64,000 nucleotides of DNA, taken from positions 2,170,001-2,234,000 of the forward strand of contig NZ_LN831302.1 of the NCBI RefSeq assembly GCF_001488575.1, read 5' to 3'. The notes under the pieces are model-generated. The model saw only the letters and a program-made list of their open reading frames with translations. It was not told the DNA's origin and ran no database searches. Below, piece after piece: positions 52,459 to 61,782 of this stretch (its first letter is position 1; every line of letters begins with the position of its first letter). Both the position numbers and the translations under genes were made by a program. The DNA is from Halobacterium hubeiense. GTDB lineage: Archaea; Halobacteriota; Halobacteria; Halobacteriales; Halobacteriaceae.

Positions 52459-53679
52459 TCAGTACGCCGCGCGGAGGACCGCTTCCACGTCGTCGGTCGT
52501 GAGGTCGAGGCCGCGGGGCGCGTTCGCCACGAACGAGTCCGCGACGACGGTCTCGGCGACCGCCGGGAACTCGCTCGGTTCGGGACCGGCGACGTCGGCC
52601 AGCGCGTCCGGGAGCCCGAGCGCGTCCCGAACGTCGGCGACCGTACGCACGACCGCTTCGGCGGGGTCGTCCGCGTCCGCGACGCCGAGCGCGTCCGCGA
52701 GCAGGTCGCGGCGGCCGTCCACTTCCGCGAAGAGGTGCCGGAGGACGTGGGGCGCGACGACGGCGTGCGCGACGCCCTGCTGGACGGCGTAGCCGTCCGT
52801 GAGGCCGTGACCGAACGCGTGAATGACTGAGAGCGTCGTCTCGCCCGGGCGCGAGATGCCGTACTGGACGAGTAACAGCCCCTCCAAGACGGGTTCGAGG
52901 GTGTCGGCGTCCACGCCGCCCTTCCCTAACTCCCGGAGGCCGTCGACGAGCAAGCCGAGGCCGCGGGCGGCCGTCGCGTCCGTGACGGGCGTGGCGTTGG
53001 CGGCGTACAGCGTCTCGATGCCCTTGTCGAAGCCGTTCATCGCGGAGCCGGCGAGCACGTCCCGGGGCGTGGTGGCGACCAGTTCGGGGTCGTAGCAGAC
53101 GGCGCGCGGCATCAGCCGGCGGTCCGAGAGCCCGCCGCTGACGACCTCCTCGACCGGTCCGCCGTCCGGGTGGGCGTTCAGGCCGGCGACCACGGAGAGC
53201 TCCGCGCCGGCGAGCGTCGTCGGCACGGCGACGATGGGTTCGAGGTCGCCCTCGGCAGCGAGCGTCCCGGTCTCGGCGAACTCGCGGTCGGCCGCCTCGT
53301 GGTCGTGGCCGCCCGCCGCGAGCACGCTGACGGCCTTCGCCACGTCGAGACTGCTCCCGCCGCCGAGCGCGACGAGGACGTCGGCGTCGTGCTCGCGGTA
53401 CGCGTCCCGCGCGTCGAGGGCGGTCGAGAGGCGCTTCTCCGGGGTCGTCTCGGCGAAGACGCCCGCGAGCTTGTCGCCCAGTCCGTCGCGAATCGGGTCC
53501 ATCACGGCGGGCGTGCTGCCGACGGTGGACCCGCAGACGACGAGCGCGCGCTCGAAGCCCTGTTCGTCGAGTTCGTCGGCGAGGTCCGCGACCGAGCCCG
53601 CGCCGTACCGGAGCACCGGCGAGTCGTAGTCGAAGCGGAACGGCTCGCCCACGCGGTCGCTCGCGAGCGGGTCAGTCAT
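52459..53679 (-). CDS. Iron-containing alcohol dehydrogenase family (possible maleylacetate reductase)
   Basis: A 406-residue group III dehydrogenase. ALGGGSSLDVAKAVSVLA is the NAD(P)-binding glycine motif and HAFGHGLTDGYAVQQGVAHAVVAPHV, given by its three histidines, is the metal-binding region. It overlaps the stop of the dioxygenase gene upstream by 8 nt, so they form an operon. Bacterial maleylacetate reductases are in this family and pair with ring-cleaving dioxygenases, so that function is inferred; a general alcohol dehydrogenase is the alternative. Confidence 0.8.
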   Translation of the reverse strand: MTDPLASDRVGEPFRFDYDSPVLRYGAGSVADLADELDEQGFERALVVCGSTVGSTPAVMDPIRDGLGDKLAGVFAETTPEKRLSTALDARDAYREHDADVLVALGGGSSLDVAKAVSVLAAGGHDHEAADREFAETGTLAAEGDLEPIVAVPTTLAGAELSVVAGLNAHPDGGPVEEVVSGGLSDRRLMPRAVCYDPELVATTPRDVLAGSAMNGFDKGIETLYAANATPVTDATAARGLGLLVDGLRELGKGGVDADTLEPVLEGLLLVQYGISRPGETTLSVIHAFGHGLTDGYAVQQGVAHAVVAPHVLRHLFAEVDGRRDLLADALGVADADDPAEAVVRTVADVRDALGLPDALADVAGPEPSEFPAVAETVVADSFVANAPRGLDLTTDDVEAVLRAAY

Positions 53680-54634
53680 CAGTCTCGGACCGGGGCGGCT
53701 CGAAGTCGGGGAGCGCGGCCTCGATTTCGGCGCGCTCGTCCTCCAGCCACTCCGGGAGGACGAGGCTGGAGCCGAGGTCTTCGACGGCCTCGTCGGCGTC
53801 GAAGCCGGGGCCGTCGGTCGCGATTTCGAACAGCACGCCGCCGGGCTCCCGGCAGTACAGCGACTGGAAGTACTTCCGGTCGATGGGGCCGCTGGCGCGG
53901 AGGCCGCGGTCGGCGTAGGCTTCCTTGTACGCCTCTAGCTCGTCGACGTCAGCGGCGGTGAACGCGACGTGGTGGACAGTACCGACGCCCATCATTCCGC
54001 GGCCGGCGTCCGTCTGCACGAGGTCCAGAATCGAGTGCGCGCCGCCGTCGGGCGTCTGGTAGCGCCGGCGGTCGCCGTCGTCGGCGACGTGCTCGTAACC
54101 CAGCACCTCGGTGAGAATCTCCTCGGTGGGGCCGAACTCGCGGACCGCGAGCGTGACGCTGTGGAACCCGCGCAGCTGGTGTTCCGCCGGCACGGGGCCG
54201 TCGGGCCACGGCACCGCGTTCGAGTCGCGGGCGTGGTCGCTGGCTATCAGTTCGAGGCCGATGCCGTCCGGGTCCGAGAACCGGACGACGGTGTCGCCGA
54301 AGCGCTCGTCGGTCTCGACGGCGACGCCCGCGTCGTCGAGGCGCTCGACCCAGTAGTCCGCGGAGTCGGGCGGAATCAGGTACGCCGTGTCGCGGGTCTG
54401 CCCGGCACCGAACTCGCCGTCGCGGCCGCGGTCGCCCCACGGGAAGAACGTGATATTCGTCCCCGGCGTCCCCTCGTGGTCGCCGAAGTAGAAGTGGTAC
54501 GTGTCCGTGTCGTCGTGGTTGACGGTGCGCTTGACGAACCGCAGGCCGAGCGTCTCGACGTAGAAGTCGGCGTTGTCCTGCGGGTCGCCCGCGATGGCCG
54601 TGACGTGGTGGAGTCCCGGCGTGGTCGGTGGCAT
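53672..54634 (-). CDS. VOC-family ring-cleaving dioxygenase
   Basis: A 320-residue protein with two tandem vicinal-oxygen-chelate domains (about 1-150 and 160-290). Metal ligands of extradiol enzymes are in place: H in PGLHHVTAIAGD, H in GTVHHVAFTAADV, E in GGVLFEIATDGPG. The layout is that of hydroquinone-type dioxygenases (LinE, PcpA, MhqA/MhqO). It is first in an operon with the iron-dependent dehydrogenase. ATG at 54634 with a tatag box (54661-54665) 28 nt upstream. Confidence 0.85.
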   Translation of the reverse strand: MPPTTPGLHHVTAIAGDPQDNADFYVETLGLRFVKRTVNHDDTDTYHFYFGDHEGTPGTNITFFPWGDRGRDGEFGAGQTRDTAYLIPPDSADYWVERLDDAGVAVETDERFGDTVVRFSDPDGIGLELIASDHARDSNAVPWPDGPVPAEHQLRGFHSVTLAVREFGPTEEILTEVLGYEHVADDGDRRRYQTPDGGAHSILDLVQTDAGRGMMGVGTVHHVAFTAADVDELEAYKEAYADRGLRASGPIDRKYFQSLYCREPGGVLFEIATDGPGFDADEAVEDLGSSLVLPEWLEDERAEIEAALPDFEPPRSETDD

Positions 54635-54689
54635 ACCCGACCGTAGGGCGTCCACACACGTATAGCCACGTTAGACGGCACTGCCACCG

Positions 54690-54707
54690 GGTGACGCGGC
54701 TGTCACC
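54690..54707. promoter_or_regulatory. Inverted repeat between divergent operons
   Basis: ggtgac and gtcacc are a perfect 6-bp inverted pair with a 6-bp spacer. They lie between the dioxygenase box (54661-54665) and the box of the next gene (ggttaacac, 54731-54739), a suitable place for a regulator of both directions. No adjacent regulator gene is seen. Confidence 0.35.
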
Positions 54708-54760
54708 ACCGGACGACGGGGGCAGCGAACGGTTAACACGCCGGCGGGCGAACGCGACGT

Positions 54761-54946
54761 ATGACCTGCCCGCACTTGGAGTACCGCGAGAACGGCGACG
54801 GCCGCGAGTTCGACACCGCGCGGGCGTACTGCACGGTTACCGAGGAGTTCGTCCAGCCGATGCGCGCGGACGTCTGCAACGACCGCTACGACCTCGACCA
54901 CGCCGCGCACTGCGAAATATTCCGCGAGCACGAGGGCGAGTCGTGA
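54761..54946 (+). CDS. Small conserved protein with four cysteines
   Basis: A 61-residue acidic protein, [20 protein letters not shown] at the start, with cysteines at 3, 24, 39 and 50. The CPHLEYR start and spaced cysteines recur in small haloarchaeal proteins and suggest a metal site. Its stop overlaps the start of the BKACE gene (GTGA at 54943-54946), so the two are translationally coupled. Function unknown. Confidence 0.65.
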   Translation: MTCPHLEYRENGDGREFDTARAYCTVTEEFVQPMRADVCNDRYDLDHAAHCEIFREHEGES

Positions 54947-55800
54947 GCTACGAACAGTTCCTCGCAGACGAGCCAGTCATCGTGACGGCGGCGCTCACCG
55001 GCGGCGTCCACGGGAAGGAAGCGAACCCGAACGTCCCCGAGACGCCCGAGGAAATCGGAGAGGCGGCCGCGGCGGCTGAGGAGGCCGGCGCGTCGGTCGT
55101 CCACGTCCACGCGCGGAAGCCCAACGGCGAGCGCTCGTTCGCCACCGAGGACTTCCAGGCCATCGACGACGAAATCCGGGCGCGAGCGGACGACGTCATC
55201 ATCCAGCACTCGACGGGCGGCACGGGCGCGCCCGACGACCTGCGCCACGAGCCGCTGCGGACCGACCCCGCGCCGGAGATGGCGAGCCTCGACATGGGGC
55301 CGCTGAACCGCTACGACCACCTCACCAGCGAGAACACCCGCGGGCTCGTGGACTCGCTGTACGACGAGATGGAATCCCGGGGCATCAAGCCCGAACTGGA
55401 GGTGTTCAACGACGGCCACCTCAACGAGGTCCACGGCCTGCTGGAGCGCCGCGACCTCGCCGACCCCGTCTACGCAACCCTGATTTTCGGGCCGGGCACA
55501 CTCACCCGGCCGCGCCCCCGGAACTTCCTGAATTTAATCTCAAATCTCCCCGAGGGCGCGACGTTCAACACGCTCGGGTTCGGCCCGCACCAGCTCCCGT
55601 TCGCCACGATGGGAATCATGTTCGGCGGGCACGTCCGCGTCGGCCTCGAAGACAACGTCTACTACGAGCGGGGCGAGCTCGCAGAGAGCAACGCCCAGCT
55701 CGTCGAGCGCGTGGTCGGCGTCGCGGAGACGCTCGGCCGCCCGGTCGCGTCGCCGGCCGAAGCCCGCGACATACTGGGACTCTCAGACGGCTACGCCTAA
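54943..55800 (+). CDS. BKACE-family enzyme (beta-keto acid cleavage, DUF849)
   Basis: A 285-residue TIM-barrel protein of the beta-keto acid cleavage family, which condenses beta-keto acids with acetyl-CoA, as in 3-keto-5-aminohexanoate cleavage in lysine fermentation. The metal-site motif [14 protein letters not shown] (HVH) is present at about residues 46-59, followed by IIQHSTGG and [11 protein letters not shown]. Family members act on many beta-keto acids, so the substrate cannot be given. Start is GTG at 54943. The family and its small Cys-rich neighbour form a two-gene unit. Confidence 0.85.
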   Translation: MSYEQFLADEPVIVTAALTGGVHGKEANPNVPETPEEIGEAAAAAEEAGASVVHVHARKPNGERSFATEDFQAIDDEIRARADDVIIQHSTGGTGAPDDLRHEPLRTDPAPEMASLDMGPLNRYDHLTSENTRGLVDSLYDEMESRGIKPELEVFNDGHLNEVHGLLERRDLADPVYATLIFGPGTLTRPRPRNFLNLISNLPEGATFNTLGFGPHQLPFATMGIMFGGHVRVGLEDNVYYERGELAESNAQLVERVVGVAETLGRPVASPAEARDILGLSDGYA

Positions 55801-55825
55801 GGCCCGGGACCGCCACGGTCCAGGT

Positions 55826-56206
55826 ATGACGACTTCCGAGACCGCGCGCCACGTCGTCCGCCGCGCGGGCGACGTCGAGTACGAGACCGTGGACGCCGCC
55901 GAGGGTATGCGGAAGGGCGTGCTGCTGGACGACTCAGACGGCGCGCCGCACTTCGCGATGCGGCGGTTCGTCCTCGAACCCGGCGCGAGCGTCCCCGAGC
56001 ACACCAACGAGGTCGAGCACGAGCAGTACGTGCTCGAAGGCGAGTACACGGTCGGCATCGACGGCGAGACCTACGAGGTGAGCGCCGGCGACAGTCTCCT
56101 CATCCCCGCGGGCGCCATCCACTGGTACGACAACCCCGGTGACAAGGAAGGCGCATTCGTCTGTGTCGTCCCGAACGGCGACGACACCATCGACCTCGTG
56201 GAGTAG
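55826..56206 (+). CDS. Cupin-domain protein
   Basis: A 126-residue single-domain cupin. The two motifs are visible: PGASVPEHTNEVEHEQYVLEGEY (H-x-E-x6-E-type ligands) and GDSLLIPAGAIHWYDNPG (H). A mononuclear metal site is likely; substrate unknown. It is on the same strand, 25 bp behind the BKACE gene, and may belong to the same transcript. Its stop is 3 bp from the convergent kinase-like gene. Confidence 0.82.
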   Translation: MTTSETARHVVRRAGDVEYETVDAAEGMRKGVLLDDSDGAPHFAMRRFVLEPGASVPEHTNEVEHEQYVLEGEYTVGIDGETYEVSAGDSLLIPAGAIHWYDNPGDKEGAFVCVVPNGDDTIDLVE

Positions 56207-56209
56207 CGC

Positions 56210-57295
56210 TCAGAGCGGGAAGTCGCCCGCTACGAGGCGGTCGACGAGTTCGGCAGTGTAATCGAGCAGTGGCTCCTGGGTGGTGTCGGCGCCGGCTTCG
56301 ACCTGCCTGCGGTGGATGTCCTCCCAGACCGTCGCGAGCAGCACGGCGGCGTGCGTCCGGTAGAAGCGGTCGTGGTCGAAGGCGAGCCCCGTTTTGGCCT
56401 CGTACCGCTCGACAATGTCGCGGCGCGTCGGGCTCCCGGGGCGGTTTGAGTACCGGTAGAAGCCGTGTTCGGTTGTGGCTTCGAGGTCGCGGACGACCTC
56501 GGTGTCGCCGTACTTCTCGCGGAGCGCGTCGACGGCCGGGGTCGGGTCGCCGTCGTCGCGCCAGTAGAACAGGAAGTAGCCGAGTTCAGTGAGCGGGTCG
56601 CCGAGCGTCGCCGTCTCCCAGTCGAAGACGCCGGTCACCTCAGGCAGGTCGCCTGCGAAGAAGACGTTCCCGGACTTGTAGTCGCCGTGCAGGAGCGCCC
56701 GAGGTCGGGGTTCGGGGGCGTGTTCGCGCAGCCAGTCGATAGCGTCCCAGAGTTCGGGGACGTCCCGGCCGGTGACGCTCGTCGCATAGTCGAGGCGGTT
56801 CGCGGCGTCCTCGACCTGCTCCAGCGGCGTCGCGGACTCGCAGGCGTCCTCGAAGCGCGCGGCGTCAACGCTGTGAAGCTCGGCGAGCGCGTCAACCATC
56901 GACTCTCCGACGCGCTCGCGGGCGGTTTCGGTCCGGTAGCGCTCGGGGAGGCGTTCGCCGACCGGCACTGTCTCCCCGTCGAGATACGTGGTGACGACGA
57001 ACGGACCGCCGAGCGGCCCGTCGTCCCCGCAGTACAGTACCGGCTCCGGCGCTGGGACGGGAGTGTCCACGAGTTCTGCCAGCACGCGGTACTCGGTTTC
57101 GAGGTCGGTGAACAGCGCGGACTCGCGCATCTCGGTGGGCTTCCGTGCGACGTACTTGTCCTCGGTAGACGCGGTGGAGACGGCGACCATCGTGTTGAGC
57201 GCACCGTCCAGCGGCTCGGTTCCCGTGACGCGCTCGCCAAGTTCCGCGGCGAGGAAGGCTTCGAGGTCGTCCAGCGGCAGGTCGGGGGCGCTCAT
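56210..57295 (-). CDS. Phosphotransferase (APH/choline-kinase fold) family protein
   Basis: A 361-residue kinase-fold protein. The catalytic loop ALLHGDYKSGNVFF (about 196-209) and the metal-binding DWE in VTGVFDWETATLGDPLTELGYFLFYW are intact. This subgroup resembles the aminoglycoside-phosphotransferase-like domain attached to acyl-CoA dehydrogenase ACAD10/11, for which 4-hydroxyacyl-CoA phosphorylation has been described. An antibiotic role is unlikely in a haloarchaeon. Substrate uncertain. Confidence 0.82.
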   Translation of the reverse strand: MSAPDLPLDDLEAFLAAELGERVTGTEPLDGALNTMVAVSTASTEDKYVARKPTEMRESALFTDLETEYRVLAELVDTPVPAPEPVLYCGDDGPLGGPFVVTTYLDGETVPVGERLPERYRTETARERVGESMVDALAELHSVDAARFEDACESATPLEQVEDAANRLDYATSVTGRDVPELWDAIDWLREHAPEPRPRALLHGDYKSGNVFFAGDLPEVTGVFDWETATLGDPLTELGYFLFYWRDDGDPTPAVDALREKYGDTEVVRDLEATTEHGFYRYSNRPGSPTRRDIVERYEAKTGLAFDHDRFYRTHAAVLLATVWEDIHRRQVEAGADTTQEPLLDYTAELVDRLVAGDFPL

Positions 57296-57421
57296 GGTTG
57301 TGGGAGCCTCCGGGCTGGCAAAAGCCTCCCGGGGGTATGCGACAGCACCTCACTGGCGGCCGGCGAGTTCGAGAGTCGCGCAAGCGAACCGCTGAAATAC
57401 CGTCCTCCCTTATCCGGATTT

Positions 57422-59476
57422 GTGTCTGAGCAGGTCCAGCGCGTGGATACGTTGTTCCTCCACGAGACCGGAGACGACTACTTGGCGGTCGCCCAGCGGG
57501 ACGGCGACCGGTTGTTCCGCGCGAAACTGGAGTTGACCCAGCGGGACGCGGGGCCGCGTCCCGGACGATTCCGCGTGAAGACGGGGAGCGGCGAGGAGCC
57601 GCGCAGTCCCGACCAGTTCGTGGACATCGCGCGGCGCGCGGACCGCATCCGCATCAGCGAGCAGACCTCCCGGCGCGGCCGCGAGGAGTTACAGGAGATG
57701 CTGGACGCCTACCAGCAGGACGCGAAGGTCGTGCGGACGTGTCGGTACTGCGCGGGGAAGGGACGGTACTCCCCGATTACGTCGGAGACAGCCATCGAGG
57801 CCGACGGCGAGTACATCTGTCAGGACTGCGCGATTCGCGAGCTGGAGCGCGAGCTCTCGTTCAACGGCGGCATGACGGGTGCGGCCCAAGACCGCCTCGA
57901 AGAACTCCTGCTGGAGGAGCAGGACCTCGACCGCATCACCGGCCTATTGGGCGGGAACCTCGACCCGGACCTGACGAAGTTCGACGAGGTGAGCGCGACG
58001 ACCGACGAAGTGGACCCGGTGCCGGTGGACAGCCTCGACCTCCACCCCGGCGTCAAGGAGCTGTTGACGTCTCGGTTCGACGAGCTGTTGCCCGTACAGA
58101 GCCTCTCCGTGGAGAACGGACTGCTCGACGGCGAGGACCAGCTCGTGGTGTCGGCGACTGCGACCGGGAAGACGCTCGTCGGCGAGATGGCGGGCCTGCA
58201 CCGCCACCTCTCCGGGAAGGGGAAGATGCTGTTCCTCGTGCCGCTCGTGGCCCTCGCGAACCAGAAGCACGAGGACTTCCAGGACGAGTACGGGGAGTTG
58301 GCGAACGTCACGATTCGCGTGGGGTCGTCGCGGATTCGGGACGACGGCCACGCGTTCGACCCCTCCGCGGACATCATCGTGGGGACGTACGAGGGCATCG
58401 ACCACGCGCTCCGCACGGGGAAGGACCTCGGCGACATCGGGACCGTGGTCATCGACGAGGTGCACACGCTCAAGGAGGACGAGCGCGGCCACCGCCTCGA
58501 CGGCCTCATCTCGCGGCTGAAGTACTACTGCGAGCAGCGCGAACAGCAGTACGACGACTACGGGGGCGCGCAGTGGATCTACCTCTCCGCGACCGTCGGC
58601 AACCCCGGCGAGCTCGCGCGGGGGATGCGCGCGAACCTCGTGGAGTTCGAGGAGCGCCCGATTCCCATCGAGCGCCACGTCACGTTCGCCGAAGGGTCGG
58701 AGAAGCCCGACATCGAGAACAAGCTGGTGCGCCGGGAGTTCGACAAGGAGTCCTCGAAGGGGTACAAGGGACAGACCATCATCTTCACGAACTCCCGGCG
58801 GCGCTGTCACGAGATTTCGCGGAAACTCGACTACCCCTCGGCGGCGTACCACGCGGGCTTGGATTACGGCGAGCGGAAGTCCGTCGAGCGCCGCTTCGGG
58901 AACCAAGACCTCTCGGCCGTGGTAACGACGGCGGCGCTGGCGGCGGGCGTGGACTTCCCGGCGTCGCAGGTCATCTTCGACACGCTCGCGATGGGCATCG
59001 AGTGGCTCTCCGTCCAGGAGTTCGAGCAGATGCTCGGGCGCGCGGGCCGCCCCGACTACCACGACCGCGGGAAGGTCTACATGCTCGTCGAACCCGACGC
59101 CTCCTACCACTCCTCGATGGAGGGCACCGAGGAGGAAATCGCGTTCAAGCTCCTCAAGGGCGAGATGGAGGACGTCGTCACGCACTACGACGAGACCGCC
59201 GCCGTCGAGGAGACGCTCGCGAACGTCACGGTCGGCGGGAAGGCCGCCAAGCGCCTCAACGACCGGATGCTCGGCGAGGTGCCGACCAAGCACGCGCTCG
59301 GGAAGCTCCTCGAATACGAGTTCATCGACGGCTTCGAGCCGACGCCGCTCGGCCGCGCGGTGACCACGCACTTCCTCGAACCCGGCGCGGCGTTCACGAT
59401 TCTGGACGGCGTCCGCAAGGAGAAACACCCCTACGACATCGTCGCGGACATCGAGTTGCGCGGCGAACAGCAGTAA
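57422..59476 (+). CDS. DEAD/DEAH-box helicase with N-terminal zinc domain
   Basis: A 684-residue superfamily 2 helicase. An N-terminal accessory region (1-170) includes two CxxC pairs (CRYCAGKGR and CQDCAIRE, about residues 107-140). Motif I is SATATGKTLVGE (about 243-254), motif II is DEVH in VIDEVHTLKEDERG, motif III is YLSATVGNPGE, and motif VI is QMLGRAGRPDY. The layout is near the Ski2/Hel308 group but the N-terminal zinc region is distinctive of haloarchaea. GTG at 57422 is the best start. Likely a DNA or RNA helicase; role unassigned. Confidence 0.85.
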   Translation: MSEQVQRVDTLFLHETGDDYLAVAQRDGDRLFRAKLELTQRDAGPRPGRFRVKTGSGEEPRSPDQFVDIARRADRIRISEQTSRRGREELQEMLDAYQQDAKVVRTCRYCAGKGRYSPITSETAIEADGEYICQDCAIRELERELSFNGGMTGAAQDRLEELLLEEQDLDRITGLLGGNLDPDLTKFDEVSATTDEVDPVPVDSLDLHPGVKELLTSRFDELLPVQSLSVENGLLDGEDQLVVSATATGKTLVGEMAGLHRHLSGKGKMLFLVPLVALANQKHEDFQDEYGELANVTIRVGSSRIRDDGHAFDPSADIIVGTYEGIDHALRTGKDLGDIGTVVIDEVHTLKEDERGHRLDGLISRLKYYCEQREQQYDDYGGAQWIYLSATVGNPGELARGMRANLVEFEERPIPIERHVTFAEGSEKPDIENKLVRREFDKESSKGYKGQTIIFTNSRRRCHEISRKLDYPSAAYHAGLDYGERKSVERRFGNQDLSAVVTTAALAAGVDFPASQVIFDTLAMGIEWLSVQEFEQMLGRAGRPDYHDRGKVYMLVEPDASYHSSMEGTEEEIAFKLLKGEMEDVVTHYDETAAVEETLANVTVGGKAAKRLNDRMLGEVPTKHALGKLLEYEFIDGFEPTPLGRAVTTHFLEPGAAFTILDGVRKEKHPYDIVADIELRGEQQ

Positions 59477-59545
59477 GTCGGCGAGCCCACGGGCGGGTCG
59501 GTTCCGCCGTTCGATTTTAACCGGAGGCGTGTGAACGGGTCGCAC

Positions 59546-61348
59546 ATGACGCTGGTCGCCGCGGCCGGACTGGCCGCGCTGTCGGTCGCCGCCGCCGCGC
59601 TCGTGCTCTACGCCGCGTGGCGCGCGGACGCCTCGCGCTCGGACCGCTCGCACGCCGGCGCCGCGCTCGCGGACGGCGGCGACCCCGCCGACGAACCGGA
59701 CGCTCCCGCCGAACCCGACGGTGGCGAGCCAACCGATTCGAGCTACCTCCTCGGGACGACCGCCGCCAACAAGCTCAGCGGCGTCACGCGCTGGCTCACC
59801 ACCGTCGACCACAAGGACATCGGGCTGCTGTACCTCGCGTTCGCCGCGACCGCGTTCCTCTGGGGCGGCACGGACGCGATGATGATGCGCACCGAGTTGT
59901 ACGACCCTGCCGTCTCGGTCTGGGACGAACACACGTACAACGCCCTGTTCACGATGCACGGGCTGACGATGCTGTTCCTGTTCGGGACGCCCGCGCTCGC
60001 CGGCCTCGGGAACTACCTCCTGCCGCTGTTCATCGGCGCCGACGACATGGCGTTCCCGCGCATCAACGCCATCGCCTTCTGGCTGCTCATCCCCGCACTC
60101 GTGCTCATGCGCGCCGGCCTGCTCTCGGACGTTCTCGGCCACGTCTTCGTTGCCGGCGGCCTCGGGGCCTTGGGCGAACAACTGCTCGCGCTCGCGCCGC
60201 CCGCCACGGGATGGACGTTCTACGCGCCGCTGTCCGTGCAACTGGAGCTCCCGACGGTGAGCGTCGTCCTGCTAGGCTTGCACCTCTCGGGAATCGCCAC
60301 CACGATGTCCGCCATCAACTTCATCGCGACCATCTTCACCGAGCGCGACGTGGCGTGGCGCGACCTCGACATCTTCTCGTGGACGATGCTCACCCAGTCG
60401 GGGCTCATCCTGTTCGCGTTCCCGTTACTGGGTAGCGCGCTCGTCATGCTCCTGTTGGACCGCACCGTCGGCACGACCTTCTTCGCCATTCAGGGCGGGA
60501 GCCCCATCCTCTGGCAGCACCTGTTCTGGTTCTTCGGCCACCCCGAAGTGTACATACTGGTGTTGCCGCCGATGGGCATCGTCAGCCTCCTGATTCCGAA
60601 GTTCTCGGGACGGAAGCTGTTCGGGTTCAAGTTCGTCGTCTACTCGACGCTCGCGATTGGCGTGCTGAGTTTCGGCGTGTGGGCTCACCACATGTTCACC
60701 ACGGGCATCGACCCGCGGCTCCGCGCGAGCTTCATGGCCGTCTCCATCGCCATCGCCGTGCCGTCGGCGGTGAAGGTGTTCAACTGGATCACCACGATGT
60801 GGAACGGCCACGTCCGCCTCACCGCGCCGATGCTGTTCTGCGTCGGCGGCGTCGCCACGTTCGTCGTCGGCGGCGTCACCGGCATCTTCCTCGCCGCCAT
60901 CCCCATCGACCTCCTGTTGCACGACACCTACTACGTCGTCGGCCACTTCCACTTCATCATCATGGGGCTGATTTCGTTCGCGTTCTTCGCGGGCGTCTAC
61001 TACTGGTACCCCCTCGTCGTCGGCAAGCACACCGACTACCGGCTCTCCGTCGCGCACTTCCTGCTCACTACTGTGGGTATCGTGCTCGCGTTCGGCCCAA
61101 TGATGATCATGGGCCAAGAGGGACTGCCGCGCCGGTACGCCTCCTACCCCGCGGAGTTCGCGGGCCTCCAGCAGGTCGCCACGCTCGGCGCAATCCTCAT
61201 CGCGCTCGGCACGGTCGTCTGGCTGTTCAACCTCGTGCAGTCCTACCGGATGGGCGACCCCGTCACGACTGACGACCCGTGGAACCTCCGCGAGCACGGC
61301 GACCGGCGCACCGCCGAGTGGGACGAACTCCCCTACGGGAGCGAGTAG
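59546..61348 (+). CDS. coxA: Cytochrome c oxidase-type terminal oxidase, subunit I
   Basis: A 600-residue heme-copper oxidase subunit I with an N-terminal extra helix (2-28) and an acidic linker before the usual 12 helices. MHGLTMLFLFG holds the low-spin heme histidine; WFFGHPEVYILVLPP holds CuB His, the D-channel glutamate and the cross-linked tyrosine of A1-type oxidases; HDTYYVVGHFHFIIMG holds the last heme ligands. Subunit II is not adjacent. A gattttaac box lies about 27 nt upstream of the ATG at 59546. It reduces oxygen and pumps protons. Confidence 0.95.
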   Translation: MTLVAAAGLAALSVAAAALVLYAAWRADASRSDRSHAGAALADGGDPADEPDAPAEPDGGEPTDSSYLLGTTAANKLSGVTRWLTTVDHKDIGLLYLAFAATAFLWGGTDAMMMRTELYDPAVSVWDEHTYNALFTMHGLTMLFLFGTPALAGLGNYLLPLFIGADDMAFPRINAIAFWLLIPALVLMRAGLLSDVLGHVFVAGGLGALGEQLLALAPPATGWTFYAPLSVQLELPTVSVVLLGLHLSGIATTMSAINFIATIFTERDVAWRDLDIFSWTMLTQSGLILFAFPLLGSALVMLLLDRTVGTTFFAIQGGSPILWQHLFWFFGHPEVYILVLPPMGIVSLLIPKFSGRKLFGFKFVVYSTLAIGVLSFGVWAHHMFTTGIDPRLRASFMAVSIAIAVPSAVKVFNWITTMWNGHVRLTAPMLFCVGGVATFVVGGVTGIFLAAIPIDLLLHDTYYVVGHFHFIIMGLISFAFFAGVYYWYPLVVGKHTDYRLSVAHFLLTTVGIVLAFGPMMIMGQEGLPRRYASYPAEFAGLQQVATLGAILIALGTVVWLFNLVQSYRMGDPVTTDDPWNLREHGDRRTAEWDELPYGSE

Positions 61349-61771
61349 TCAGACGTCTTCCAGCGAGTGGTAGACCGCGCCGAGCGTGAAGCCGTACAGC
61401 AAGTGCGCGAACAGCGTAAAGGAGAGGTGGAGCGCGCCCTCCAGCGACCCGAGGTCAGGCGATGCGACCGCGACGTACACCACCCACAGCGGGATGCTGA
61501 ACGCCATCCCCCGAATCGCGGGGTCGCCGCCGCCCGGCACCCGCGAGAGGACGGTCTCCAGGCGCACGAACACCAGCGGGAACACGACCATCCCCGCCAG
61601 CAGGAACACGAACAGCCCCAGTACGGGCTGGTCGGCGACGCCCGCGTACTGCGCGATTGCCGGGCCGACGCCCAGCTCGAAGCGCGCCTCCACCTCCGCG
61701 ATGACGAGCACCACGGACATCACGATCGTCCCCGCGACACCACCGCCGATTGCGCGTCGTATCGAGTCCAT
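61349..61771 (-). CDS. DUF6789 family membrane protein
   Basis: A 140-residue protein with four hydrophobic helices (about 10-28, 48-70, 88-105, 115-135) and the start MDSIRRAIGGGVAGTIVMSVV, typical of a haloarchaeal membrane family annotated as DUF6789. Its stop abuts that of the convergent coxA gene, and family members often lie near oxidase or respiratory genes, which may mean an accessory role. Function unknown. Confidence 0.75.
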   Translation of the reverse strand: MDSIRRAIGGGVAGTIVMSVVLVIAEVEARFELGVGPAIAQYAGVADQPVLGLFVFLLAGMVVFPLVFVRLETVLSRVPGGGDPAIRGMAFSIPLWVVYVAVASPDLGSLEGALHLSFTLFAHLLYGFTLGAVYHSLEDV

Positions 61772-61782
61772 GCGTGCTCACC

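Noticed and set aside
57944-60241. 765-codon antisense frame over the helicase and coxA
   Set aside because: It runs across two well-supported genes and their intergenic region, with composition of a complementary-strand artefact.
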